This document shows positions 32,312-39,354 of a DNA stretch of 64,000 bases, in pieces (the stretch's first letter is position 1; each line of letters starts with the position of its first letter). The translations under genes and the position numbers were made by a program. Under the pieces are notes generated by a model that did not search any database, had not been told where the DNA came from, and worked only from the letters and a program-made list of their open reading frames with translations. The DNA is from Carnobacterium jeotgali MS3. Its GTDB lineage: Bacteria; Bacillota; Bacilli; Lactobacillales; Carnobacteriaceae. Where the stretch lies: contig NZ_JQNF01000010.1 in NCBI RefSeq assembly GCF_000745125.1, positions 682,001-746,000 of the forward strand. The letters are read 5' to 3'.

Positions 32312-32341
32312 GAACCGTACCATAAGTAAATGAGGTTTTTA
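32312..32341 (+). repeat. Attachment-like direct repeat 2
   Basis: A 30-bp copy beginning GAACCGTACCATAAG and ending TGAGGTTTTTA. It differs at 3 of 30 positions from repeat 3 at 49666 and shares the GAACC-TA-CATAA core with site 1. It lies 104 bp downstream of site 1, so 32226-32311 looks like a leftover between two sites. Confidence 0.75.
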
Positions 32342-32346
32342 ATAAT

Positions 32347-32398
32347 AAAAAAAGTATACTGCACATTTACAATAAATGTTACAGTACACTTTTTTATT
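32347..32398. terminator. Terminator for the restriction endonuclease gene
   Basis: AAAAAAGTATACTG and CAGTACACTTTTTT with inner CATTT/AAATG pairing make a symmetric terminator directly after the minus-strand stop at 32405. Confidence 0.8.
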
Positions 32399-32404
32399 TA
32401 AATT

Positions 32405-33568
32405 TTACTTAGTAACTGTTAAGTCATCAACTGGTAGAGTTTCATCTGAAAGTAGTTCATTTGAATTATGATCTACAATTAAGCGTAAGACATTTAAAAT
32501 TTCTTCTATATCATAGTCTTCTTGAATTGTATTACAGTGCCTATGACCCCAACCTAAATTGTATACTCTATGATTTAATTCTCCTGGACGAAGAGCATGA
32601 ATATGCATTAATGCAATTTTAGAGCGAGTATTGTCTTCTTCCTCTCTACCATTAACTTGCTCTGCAACTTCAAGAAAGTCTTGAGCATTTAAAGTCTGTA
32701 GACATAAAGGACAAACTGGTTGGTTCTCTGCCTCCCCCCATGCTCGAATTTTAATTAGTTTTTCGAAGTCAAGTAAATCATGGTTTTCACAATATTTAGT
32801 AATGTCTTCTAATATGGTATCATATAGAGTGGAGAATCCATTGGGTTGTGTACATGATTTATAGGCATTTGGAGAAAAACCAAAAGTTTTATTTACCAAA
32901 TCACTTTGACATAAATCATTTAAGTACTCCTTCATACCATTAACTTTTAGCATAAAATAAGATAACTGATATTTAATAGCAGTTGTTTCATCTTTAGTAG
33001 CATAATCATAATCAAAATTACCAAGGCCAGCTTGACTAGGTACATTCTCAAGACTATAGTTATCCTTAAGAATTTGTTTTTCAACACTAGTTAATGAGCC
33101 AGCTTTACCACATATTCTAGAAATCTTTGATGGTTTTGCATTGTTAATAAATAGAGCATATTCTCCAATCCATTCAGGCTCATTTTCTGGTTTTGGTTTG
33201 TTTGAAGTATAAAGTTCAGTAATTTCGTTCCAATCAGCATTAGGAGGGAATTTCTTAAAAGAAGAAATTGTCTTGTAATATACAAATGCATTCTTTCCAA
33301 GTACTACAGAGTCTGGTAAAGGCACATCAGAAGTAAAAAACTCTTCAGGACTTATACGTATTGCAAATCCATTTTCGAAGTTAGATAAAAATTCTGAATT
33401 TTTTGAATCGATGTAACGATAAGTAGAAAGATGCATAATAACTCTGTAATTCCGATTGTTACGTCTTTTGTAAATACCTTTGCCGCTCCGTGCTTCTGCG
33501 GTCTTCTCAATCTTTTTTGAAAGTGTTTTTGGAAAGACTTTATTCCAAGAGTTTGCTGTTTTTACCAT
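32405..33568 (-). CDS. HNH-type restriction endonuclease (type II R-M, possibly BstXI-like)
   Basis: A 387-residue protein beside and divergent from a DNA methyltransferase. The C-terminal part has a zinc/HNH-like site: CPLCLQTL (about residues 291-298), then MHIHALRPGELNHRVYNLGW and HRHCN, consistent with a beta-beta-alpha-metal nuclease. The N-terminus WNKVFPKTLSKKIEKT recalls my memory of BstXI-family enzymes, but that is a weak recollection. RBS GAGGTAAC precedes the start on the minus strand. The gap to the methyltransferase is 85 bp and must hold both promoters. Confidence 0.75.
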   Translation of the reverse strand: MVKTANSWNKVFPKTLSKKIEKTAEARSGKGIYKRRNNRNYRVIMHLSTYRYIDSKNSEFLSNFENGFAIRISPEEFFTSDVPLPDSVVLGKNAFVYYKTISSFKKFPPNADWNEITELYTSNKPKPENEPEWIGEYALFINNAKPSKISRICGKAGSLTSVEKQILKDNYSLENVPSQAGLGNFDYDYATKDETTAIKYQLSYFMLKVNGMKEYLNDLCQSDLVNKTFGFSPNAYKSCTQPNGFSTLYDTILEDITKYCENHDLLDFEKLIKIRAWGEAENQPVCPLCLQTLNAQDFLEVAEQVNGREEEDNTRSKIALMHIHALRPGELNHRVYNLGWGHRHCNTIQEDYDIEEILNVLRLIVDHNSNELLSDETLPVDDLTVTK

Positions 33569-33653
33569 ATGTTACCTCCTCAGGTTTCGATGTTTTTATT
33601 CTACCACTGGGGAGGGGAAAAGTAAATAGAAAATATAAAAGTAGGAGAAATTA

Positions 33654-35738
33654 ATGGAAATTAAAAAAAACGTATTAAATTTAATAAAGGAAAAGCTAGA
33701 TTTAAATATTGATGAAAGAATTTTAGATTCAATTGTTTTAGATATGACAAGGGTTGCAGATAAAAAAATCACAATTTTAATTAATGAGCTAAAAAAAGAG
33801 CACAATTTTAATGTTAGTACAGTTGAGAAAGAACAATTAAGAAAATATTTAATTGGATATCCTATAAAAGATTATGATAAATTTTCACAATATCGTAGCT
33901 ATATCTTGAAAGATGAGTCGATTTTGGTGAGTGCGTATAACTTAATTGAAAATGGGTTAGTACGAAATAACAATAGTGTACTCGGTTCGATAACAGCAAG
34001 GTATAAAAATTTTACTGGAGAAACCATTAAGGATGAGAATGATAAATACCTTCAATATATAAAAACAAAACAAATTAATGAAAATCAATTAATCTTACTT
34101 CATTTAAAAGCTAGTGCAGTAGATAACCCATTAGAAGACGTATGCTCTTTCATTAAAGAAACATATACTACATTGTCAAATTATCATAACTTAGCAATTT
34201 ATTTAGAAGATGATGAAACGACATTTTCATGGTCTTTAATTTCAAAGATAGCTATATTTGCTGAACAATTCCTAAATGAGTCTGACTTCTCTGTATATAA
34301 TAAAAAAAATAAAGAAAGAAGAATTGATGAACTATCTAAATTTTTGGATAATAATAATAATATTGATAAAGCTAGTTTAAGCACACTAAAGGAGTTAATT
34401 GCAGATTATTATCAAGATGTTTCCTATGGATTTCAGTTTAATGATTTATATATTTCAGAAAATGGAGCAAAAAAAGTTCTGATTTTTCAAAAAATTGAAT
34501 TAGATGAAGATCCAATACCCTGTCCAGCATGCATGATCGAATCAGGTAGAGGCAACTCTTATCCTAAGTTATTATATAAGAGCTTTGAATGTTCTAATCC
34601 AAATTGTCCTGCAAGAAGTAAAATTGGTAGAGGCAAAAGATATGATTATTTTGGAACAAAAAGAAGTTTATTACTTTGGGAAAATGATAAAAAAAATAAA
34701 ATAGATGATTTATTACGTAAACAGTTTAGAAGAGATATATTTTCAGAAGATTCAAATGTAATATCTATGATTTTAAAATTCTATAGCTGGAATAAAGAAA
34801 ACGTACTGTATGTAAAAAATGATAAAATTGATGAATTTAGTTCATATGGTCGAAATATTGTAGTAGAAAAATTCAATAAATACGTAACGAAGGAAAGTAA
34901 TCTTTTTGAAGATCTTAAAATATTCAAATTATTCAAAGAAATTTCTAGAAATATAAAAGTAAAAATGAATGAGAGTGAAAAATTGGAATATCAAGAAATA
35001 GATAATTCATTTATTTACCATGGTAATTCAAGTAATATAATTCCGTACCTACCGATTAAAATTGATACTGCAGTAACTTCTCCTCCATACTATAATGCAA
35101 GAGAATATTCACAATGGGAAACTTTATATTGTTATCTTATTGATATGATGATTAATGCTTCATCAGTATACAAAAAAATTGAAGAAGAAGGGAAATATTT
35201 TTACAATATAGGAGATATTGTTTCGCAAGATAATATTTTTATCAAATCTAATATGTCTAAAAGAAGAACTATTTTAGGCTTTTATAGTGTGTTAATATTT
35301 GAATTAGTTGGTTTTGAGGTTGAGGGTAATATTATTTGGGATAAAGGTGAAGTACAATCTAAAAGAAACTCTTCATCAAATAAATTTTCAGGATATGTAA
35401 AACCTATAAATTGTTACGAACATATTTTTGTGTTTTCTAAATCGAAATTAAAAAATAAAAATATATCTTATACTAAAGTTAAAAGAATTGATACTGTAAA
35501 AAAGATAAACTCAAAAGGAACCAACATATTAGGACATACTGCTCCTTATCCTGAAGAAATTGTTGATATTGCCTTAAATTTTACGAAAGAAGAAAATTAT
35601 ATTTTAGATCCTTTCTTAGGAAGTGGAACTACCGTAATTGCTGCAAAAATAAGGCATAAAAAAGCAGTTGGAATTGAAATGGATGATAAGTATTTTGAGT
35701 TGGCAGTGAAACGAATTAATGAAGTAATGGCTTTTTAA
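33654..35738 (+). CDS. DNA methyltransferase (N4-cytosine or N6-adenine, beta-type order)
   Basis: A 694-residue modification enzyme. Catalytic motif IV TSPPYYNAREYSQWE (about residues 476-490) comes before the SAM-binding motif I DPFLGSGTTVIAAKIRHKKAVGIE near the C-terminus, the order of beta-class enzymes. A central zinc-finger-like segment has CPACMIES and CSNPNCPARS (about 289-322). The N-terminal 280 residues match nothing I recognise and may carry target recognition. TSPPY alone does not separate m4C from m6A. It should protect against the adjacent nuclease. Confidence 0.88.
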   Translation: MEIKKNVLNLIKEKLDLNIDERILDSIVLDMTRVADKKITILINELKKEHNFNVSTVEKEQLRKYLIGYPIKDYDKFSQYRSYILKDESILVSAYNLIENGLVRNNNSVLGSITARYKNFTGETIKDENDKYLQYIKTKQINENQLILLHLKASAVDNPLEDVCSFIKETYTTLSNYHNLAIYLEDDETTFSWSLISKIAIFAEQFLNESDFSVYNKKNKERRIDELSKFLDNNNNIDKASLSTLKELIADYYQDVSYGFQFNDLYISENGAKKVLIFQKIELDEDPIPCPACMIESGRGNSYPKLLYKSFECSNPNCPARSKIGRGKRYDYFGTKRSLLLWENDKKNKIDDLLRKQFRRDIFSEDSNVISMILKFYSWNKENVLYVKNDKIDEFSSYGRNIVVEKFNKYVTKESNLFEDLKIFKLFKEISRNIKVKMNESEKLEYQEIDNSFIYHGNSSNIIPYLPIKIDTAVTSPPYYNAREYSQWETLYCYLIDMMINASSVYKKIEEEGKYFYNIGDIVSQDNIFIKSNMSKRRTILGFYSVLIFELVGFEVEGNIIWDKGEVQSKRNSSSNKFSGYVKPINCYEHIFVFSKSKLKNKNISYTKVKRIDTVKKINSKGTNILGHTAPYPEEIVDIALNFTKEENYILDPFLGSGTTVIAAKIRHKKAVGIEMDDKYFELAVKRINEVMAF

Positions 35739-35813
35739 AATAATCGAAAGAAAAATTGACCAATAAAAATGTCTGTATTGTTTTAATTTGTAAATATATA
35801 TTATAGATATGGG

Positions 35814-35847
35814 AAGTTATTCTAATTATATTAGAATAACTTTTTTA
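35814..35847 (+). terminator. Terminator after the methyltransferase
   Basis: AAGTTATTCTAA and TTAGAATAACTT form a perfect 12-bp stem followed by TTTTATTT. Confidence 0.88.
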
Positions 35848-35876
35848 TTTATATTAAATTAGGAGGAATATGCAGG

Positions 35877-36185
35877 ATGTGCTATTTTGGTAAAGAAAAT
35901 TTTAATATATTCTTATTTCATCAGTATAGTGTAAAAGTGGATGAAGAACAGGTAAAAGAAGAAGCAGAATTACTTTATAAAAAAGAGGTGAATAAAAATG
36001 TTATCTCTAAAAAGTTATTGGCAGTTGCAACCGAACTAATATTTTTTGAAACATATACTTGCGTAATAAATAAAAATGAGTGGATAGTTTGTGTGGCTTC
36101 AGATGCCGATACAAGCTATCCACTCTTTTTGTATTGTCTAAAAGACGGTATAAAAGTATATGAAGAGATATTGAAAGAAGAATAA
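35877..36185 (+). CDS. Small protein of unknown function, copy 1 (MCYFGKENF family)
   Basis: A 102-residue protein that I do not recognise. It begins MCYFGKENFNIFLF and ends with VCVASDADTSYPLFLYCLKDG-like sequence. A paralogue at 37370 is about 60% identical. Both copies are followed by a radC gene. RBS AGGAGG precedes the ATG. The coding sequence holds a terminator-like hairpin (36078-36130) whose DNA is unchanged in the paralogue. Position among DUF960/DUF1643 genes recalls small SCC genes such as DUF950 (uracil-DNA glycosylase inhibitor), but I see no convincing sequence match. Confidence 0.75.
   Translation: MCYFGKENFNIFLFHQYSVKVDEEQVKEEAELLYKKEVNKNVISKKLLAVATELIFFETYTCVINKNEWIVCVASDADTSYPLFLYCLKDGIKVYEEILKEE
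36078..36130 (+). promoter_or_regulatory. Terminator-like hairpin inside small gene copy 1
   Basis: GAGTGGATAG pairs with CTATCCACTC, extended inward by TTGT/ACAA and GGC/GCC around a TTCAGAT loop, and followed directly by TTTTT. It lies within the reading frame about 60 nt before the stop, so it could stop transcription before radC unless ribosomes prevent folding. Confidence 0.7.
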
Positions 36186-36258
36186 ATAAAACGGGAAAAT
36201 CCATTAATTGCAGATATTAAAACTATAGACAAAAGGATTATCTGAGAGGGGAAAAATA

Positions 36259-36759
36259 ATGTATCAAAAAAGGCTATTAACAGAAAAAGATGAACCAAAA
36301 CAAGTATCAGCAAAAAGAGTTGATATTGTAAAAGTTCAATTGGTAAAAGAGAGTTCATTATTGTATAAAAACCGGACAGTCCATTGTCCTCAGAATGGAT
36401 TTGACTTAATGACTCAATTTTTAGGAGAAGTGGATCGAGAATACTTTATTGTGATGTGCTTAGATAGTAAAAACCAACCTACAGCCTTAAACATATGTCA
36501 CATTGGAAGTTTGAATTCTTCACTTGTACACCCAAGAGAAGTATTCAAGCCAGCGGTATTGAGCAATGCTGCCTCTATAATGGTAGGGCATAATCATCCT
36601 AGTGGGAACTCTCAACCATCAGAAGCGGACTTTAACATGACGAAAAGGTTAGTTGAAGCAGGAGAAATAATGGGAATAGAAGTACTTGATCATATTGTAA
36701 TGGGTGACCAAGAGTTTACTTCGTTTAAAGAAGAAGGATACATGAGGTGGATAACATAA
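36259..36759 (+). CDS. RadC-like JAB/MPN domain protein, copy 1
   Basis: A 166-residue protein with the RadC JAMM metal motif HNHPSGNSQPSEAD (about residues 114-127), preceded by LDSKNQPTALNICHIGSLNSS. It lacks the N-terminal helix-hairpin-helix of chromosomal RadC, so it is the short form common on mobile elements and in SCC. The JAB fold suggests a metallo-hydrolase, but no activity is established. RBS AGGGGAAA precedes the ATG. It is paired with the small gene upstream. Confidence 0.87.
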   Translation: MYQKRLLTEKDEPKQVSAKRVDIVKVQLVKESSLLYKNRTVHCPQNGFDLMTQFLGEVDREYFIVMCLDSKNQPTALNICHIGSLNSSLVHPREVFKPAVLSNAASIMVGHNHPSGNSQPSEADFNMTKRLVEAGEIMGIEVLDHIVMGDQEFTSFKEEGYMRWIT

Positions 36760-36875
36760 ATTATTGCTTAATCTTAATTAAAAATTTATTCAAAAATAAA
36801 GCTACAACCTATGTAGATAGTTTATTCTGTCTTTTGAAATATATATTATAATAATGAAGTATCGGTAATTAATAA

Positions 36876-36914
36876 GGCCAAGATCCTAAACAGGGATCTT
36901 GGCCTATTCTTTTT
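36876..36914 (+). terminator. Terminator after radC copy 1
   Basis: GGCCAAGATCC and GGGATCTTGGCC arms followed by TATTCTTTTT, 117 nt after the radC stop. Confidence 0.85.
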
Positions 36915-36946
36915 GCTTAAAATAATAAATGAAAGAAGGAAGAAAC

Positions 36947-37252
36947 ATGTTTCAATCAAAAGACAACCGCCATGTTACAAGGAATGTTGACTCTACAGTA
37001 CCTAAAAAGATGCAATTATTTCTATGGGAACTAATAGATGATCAAGTTAAGAAAGGTAATGAAATGGATTATTTCCAGAAATTCGAATTTAGAGTTATTA
37101 ATGAGGGGCAAGAGATTATACACAGTCAAGAAAGGCCCAAGTGGAACTCTAAAATAGAGCTACCGATTCTGAATGAAAACTGTTTAAGTAAAACTATTTG
37201 GGTAATTGATGACATAGAGTATCAAACAATGTTGTTTCCGAAAGACTACTAA
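36947..37252 (+). CDS. DUF960 family protein
   Basis: A 101-residue protein with the DUF960 pattern: a start like MFQSKDNRHVTRNVDSTVP, then LWELIDDQV, DYFQKFEFRV, the HSQERPKW turn and the C-terminus TMLFPKDY. DUF960 is known mainly as a small SCC-encoded family next to DUF950 and DUF1643; the function is unknown. The ATG at 36947 follows AGAAGGA; the longer in-frame start at 36929 has no ribosome site. Confidence 0.82.
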   Translation: MFQSKDNRHVTRNVDSTVPKKMQLFLWELIDDQVKKGNEMDYFQKFEFRVINEGQEIIHSQERPKWNSKIELPILNENCLSKTIWVIDDIEYQTMLFPKDY

Positions 37253-37369
37253 CCATTTAAAGGAGGATATATATGAAATGAAAAATCAATATGAAATTGA
37301 TAGTAATATTAAAACAGCAAAATAAAACCATATAAAGTAGTACTAAAATAAAGTTAAGGAGGGGTTGAA

Positions 37370-37678
37370 ATGTGTTATTTTGGAAAGGAAAATTTTAGTT
37401 TGTTTCTATTTACCAAATATAATATTAATGTATGTGAGAATCAAATAAAGGAAGAGTCACAATTACTTTATAAAGATGAACTTAATAAAGAAAAAATATC
37501 CGATAATTTAATTGAGGTAGTAACCGAGGTAGTTTTATTTGAAACATATACTTGTCTGATAAATGAAATAGAGTGGGTGGTTTGTGTGGCTTCAGATGCC
37601 GATACAAGCTATCCACTCTTTTTGTACTGCCTAAAAGATGGCATAAAAATATATGAAGAAGTATTAACTGTTAGTTAA
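37370..37678 (+). CDS. Small protein of unknown function, copy 2 (MCYFGKENF family)
   Basis: A 102-residue paralogue of the gene at 35877, with the same length and the same last third (CVASDADTSYPLFLYCLKDG). N-terminal residues 10-60 have diverged. RBS AAGGAGGGG precedes the ATG. It carries the same internal hairpin. Gap 37253-37369 holds only a strong GGAGG followed by a two-codon frame (ATG AAA TGA at 37273) and a 15-codon frame, which may be remnants. Confidence 0.75.
   Translation: MCYFGKENFSLFLFTKYNINVCENQIKEESQLLYKDELNKEKISDNLIEVVTEVVLFETYTCLINEIEWVVCVASDADTSYPLFLYCLKDGIKIYEEVLTVS
37571..37623 (+). promoter_or_regulatory. Terminator-like hairpin inside small gene copy 2
   Basis: GAGTGGGTGG pairs with CTATCCACTC; two A-to-G changes relative to copy 1 give G-U pairs and so keep the stem. 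The inner stem, loop and following TTTTT are identical to copy 1. The identical DNA block is 37580-37626 versus 36087-36133. Confidence 0.7.
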
Positions 37679-37744
37679 AGAACTGAGAAATTTAACAAGC
37701 TATAGAGAGTAACACTACACATAAAGTAAAATATGGAGGGAAAA

Positions 37745-38248
37745 ATGATGGAACAAGAGACGTTAGTAACAGAATACGTAGGTAATAAGAAAGTAGCAGC
37801 AAAAAGAGTCGATATTGTGAAAATCCAAATGGTAAAAGAAAAATCGCTATTATACAAAGATAGGAAAGTCCAATGCCCGCAGAATGGGGTTGATTTGATG
37901 AAGCAGTTTCTAGGAGATGTTGATCGAGAGCATTTCGTTGTCATGTGTTTAGACAGTAAGAATCAGCCTACAGCTTTAAATGTATGCCACATTGGAAGTT
38001 TAAACTCTTCGATTGTACACCCAAGAGAAGTTTTCAAAACAGCCATACTCAGTAACGCTGCTTCTATTATGGTGGGACATAATCATCCCTCAGGTAATCC
38101 AGAACCCAGTGAAGCAGATATCAATGTTACGAGAAGATTAGAAGAGGCTGGCGAACTAATAGGCATTAAATTGTTAGATCATTTGATTATTGGCGAAGAT
38201 ACCTATGTTTCTTTGAAAGAGCGAGGAAATTTCAAAACGAAGGAGTGA
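37745..38248 (+). CDS. RadC-like JAB/MPN domain protein, copy 2
   Basis: A 167-residue paralogue of the copy at 36259, with JAMM motif HNHPSGNPEPSEAD intact. Long stretches are shared (VMCLDSKNQPTALN, CHIGSLNSS, HPREVFK). GGAGGG at 37735-37740 supports ATG 37745 or 37748 rather than the in-frame ATG at 37733. It lies 66 bp after the second small gene and 4 bp before the next gene, so it leads a run of small genes up to the DUF1643 gene. Confidence 0.87.
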   Translation: MMEQETLVTEYVGNKKVAAKRVDIVKIQMVKEKSLLYKDRKVQCPQNGVDLMKQFLGDVDREHFVVMCLDSKNQPTALNVCHIGSLNSSIVHPREVFKTAILSNAASIMVGHNHPSGNPEPSEADINVTRRLEEAGELIGIKLLDHLIIGEDTYVSLKERGNFKTKE

Positions 38249-38252
38249 TATC

Positions 38253-38540
38253 ATGGAGAACATACCTTATGTAATAAATTTATTAAGAAGACAGGCTGGA
38301 GTTGTAGCTGTAGCATCGGATTTTGGTTATGAGAGTGTATTACTGGAAAGAGAGGAATTAGATCCTAATTTATTACCAGCATACTTTGACGAGATACAAA
38401 CAGAAGAAGAGATATTAGTCCATTTTTATGTGATAGAAGAGTATACCATCTATGTTATTGCGGACGTAGAAAATACGAGTTGGAAACTTATCGGCATCAT
38501 AAAGAACGGACATCTAGCGTACAATAAGGTATTTGATTAG
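38253..38540 (+). CDS. Hypothetical protein, 95 aa
   Basis: I do not recognise this acidic protein. It contains alternating beta-like strands (EILVHFYVIEEYTIYVIADVE) and no cysteine or membrane segment. It starts 4 bp after radC copy 2 with a good AAGGAG site, so it is part of the same transcript. Its tail (SWKLIGIIKNGHLAYNKVFD) is loosely like the end of the MCYFGKENF proteins (strand, KDG turn, Y), which could mean a shared fold; that is a guess. Confidence 0.7.
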   Translation: MENIPYVINLLRRQAGVVAVASDFGYESVLLEREELDPNLLPAYFDEIQTEEEILVHFYVIEEYTIYVIADVENTSWKLIGIIKNGHLAYNKVFD

Positions 38541-38551
38541 TGAGAGGTGAA

Positions 38552-38632
38552 ATGATGGACGAAAAATTAGTAAAGATACTTTTAGAAGGACTAAAGTTGA
38601 TGGCTAGACTATTAAAAGAAGAACTAAGTTGA
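38552..38632 (+). CDS. Microprotein, 26 aa
   Basis: MMDEKLVKILLEGLKLMARL followed by LKEELS: one amphipathic helix with regular Leu/Ile spacing. GAGAGGTG lies just upstream. It stands 11 bp after the previous gene and 14 bp before the next microprotein frame. The compact spacing and ribosome site argue for translation. The function is unknown. Confidence 0.5.
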   Translation: MMDEKLVKILLEGLKLMARLLKEELS

Positions 38633-38646
38633 GGAGCTGACTAAAA

Positions 38647-38730
38647 ATGAGAAAAAGAATGTTACAACTACTTATGAATATTGTGATCGCTATCATTGAG
38701 GCCTTTTTAGATTGGAATGTAGCAGTATGA
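38647..38730 (+). CDS. Hydrophobic microprotein, 27 aa
   Basis: MRKRMLQLLMNIVIAIIEAF followed by LDWNVAV: a basic N-terminus and a hydrophobic helix, small enough for a membrane peptide or toxin-like peptide. GAGGAGC precedes the ATG. Its TGA overlaps the ATG of the DUF1643 gene (ATGA), so it may couple translation of that gene. Confidence 0.5.
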   Translation: MRKRMLQLLMNIVIAIIEAFLDWNVAV

Positions 38731-39248
38731 TAAATATGAATGCTACAGTTAAAATTGAAGTAACAGAGTCAGATAATCATGAGCACCGTTATGTATTAAA
38801 GAAGGTATGGGATGTAAAAAAGCCAATGGCTACCGTAATTACCCTCTATCCTGGAAAAGCTGATCTAATAGTATCAGATACAACTCAAATGTTAGTTACT
38901 AATCAGTTATATACCAAAGGGTTTGGTGGTTTTTTTAGTGTAAATCTATACTCAAAGATAGGAATAGCAGATAGTATGAACAAAAATTTTAAACAAGCAA
39001 GCAACAATGAGAATGATAAATTGATTCTAGAATGTGCAAAGGAATCGAGACAAATTATCTTTGCATGGGGAAGCTTGCCACAAAAGAATAGGATAGTAAA
39101 AGAACGAGTAGAGAAATTAATAGAAAAATTAAATAAAGAAAAGAAGAAGTGTTTCATACTTAGTGATGAGCAGTCTAGCAAATATTACCATCCACTAACC
39201 GGTAAAGTTCGGATAAAATGGAATCTTCTGCCTTTTAGAGACGAATAA
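38727..39248 (+). CDS. DUF1643 family protein
   Basis: A 173-residue protein with DUF1643 features: RYVLKKVWD near the N-terminus, VTLYPGKADLIVSDTTQMLV in place of the usual NPS-D-T block, YTKGFGGFFSVNLYSKIG, IIFAWGSLPQKNRIV and a final KYYHPLTGKVRI. DUF1643 proteins are common SCC passengers of unknown function. The ATG at 38727 overlaps the upstream microprotein stop; another ATG at 38736 is possible. Confidence 0.82.
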   Translation: MINMNATVKIEVTESDNHEHRYVLKKVWDVKKPMATVITLYPGKADLIVSDTTQMLVTNQLYTKGFGGFFSVNLYSKIGIADSMNKNFKQASNNENDKLILECAKESRQIIFAWGSLPQKNRIVKERVEKLIEKLNKEKKKCFILSDEQSSKYYHPLTGKVRIKWNLLPFRDE

Positions 39249-39303
39249 CAAGAAGTGGTTACTATAAAAGCTGATTAATAAATTGAAGATTTTCTATAAA
39301 AAT

Positions 39304-39332
39304 TTCTTAATACGTTACGGCTGTTGTATAAT
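39304..39332 (+). promoter_or_regulatory. Likely promoter for the 342-aa gene
   Basis: TTCTTA at 39304-39309 and TATAAT at 39327-39332 with a 17-bp spacer, 22 bp before the start codon. Confidence 0.5.
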
Positions 39333-39354
39333 GTTTTAATAAGGAGTGACAAAT

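Noticed and set aside
37273-37325. A two-codon minigene (ATG AAA TGA) after a strong GGAGG, overlapping a 15-codon frame
   Set aside because: It is too short to support as a gene. The strong ribosome site is noted, but it is more likely the remnant of a lost start region.
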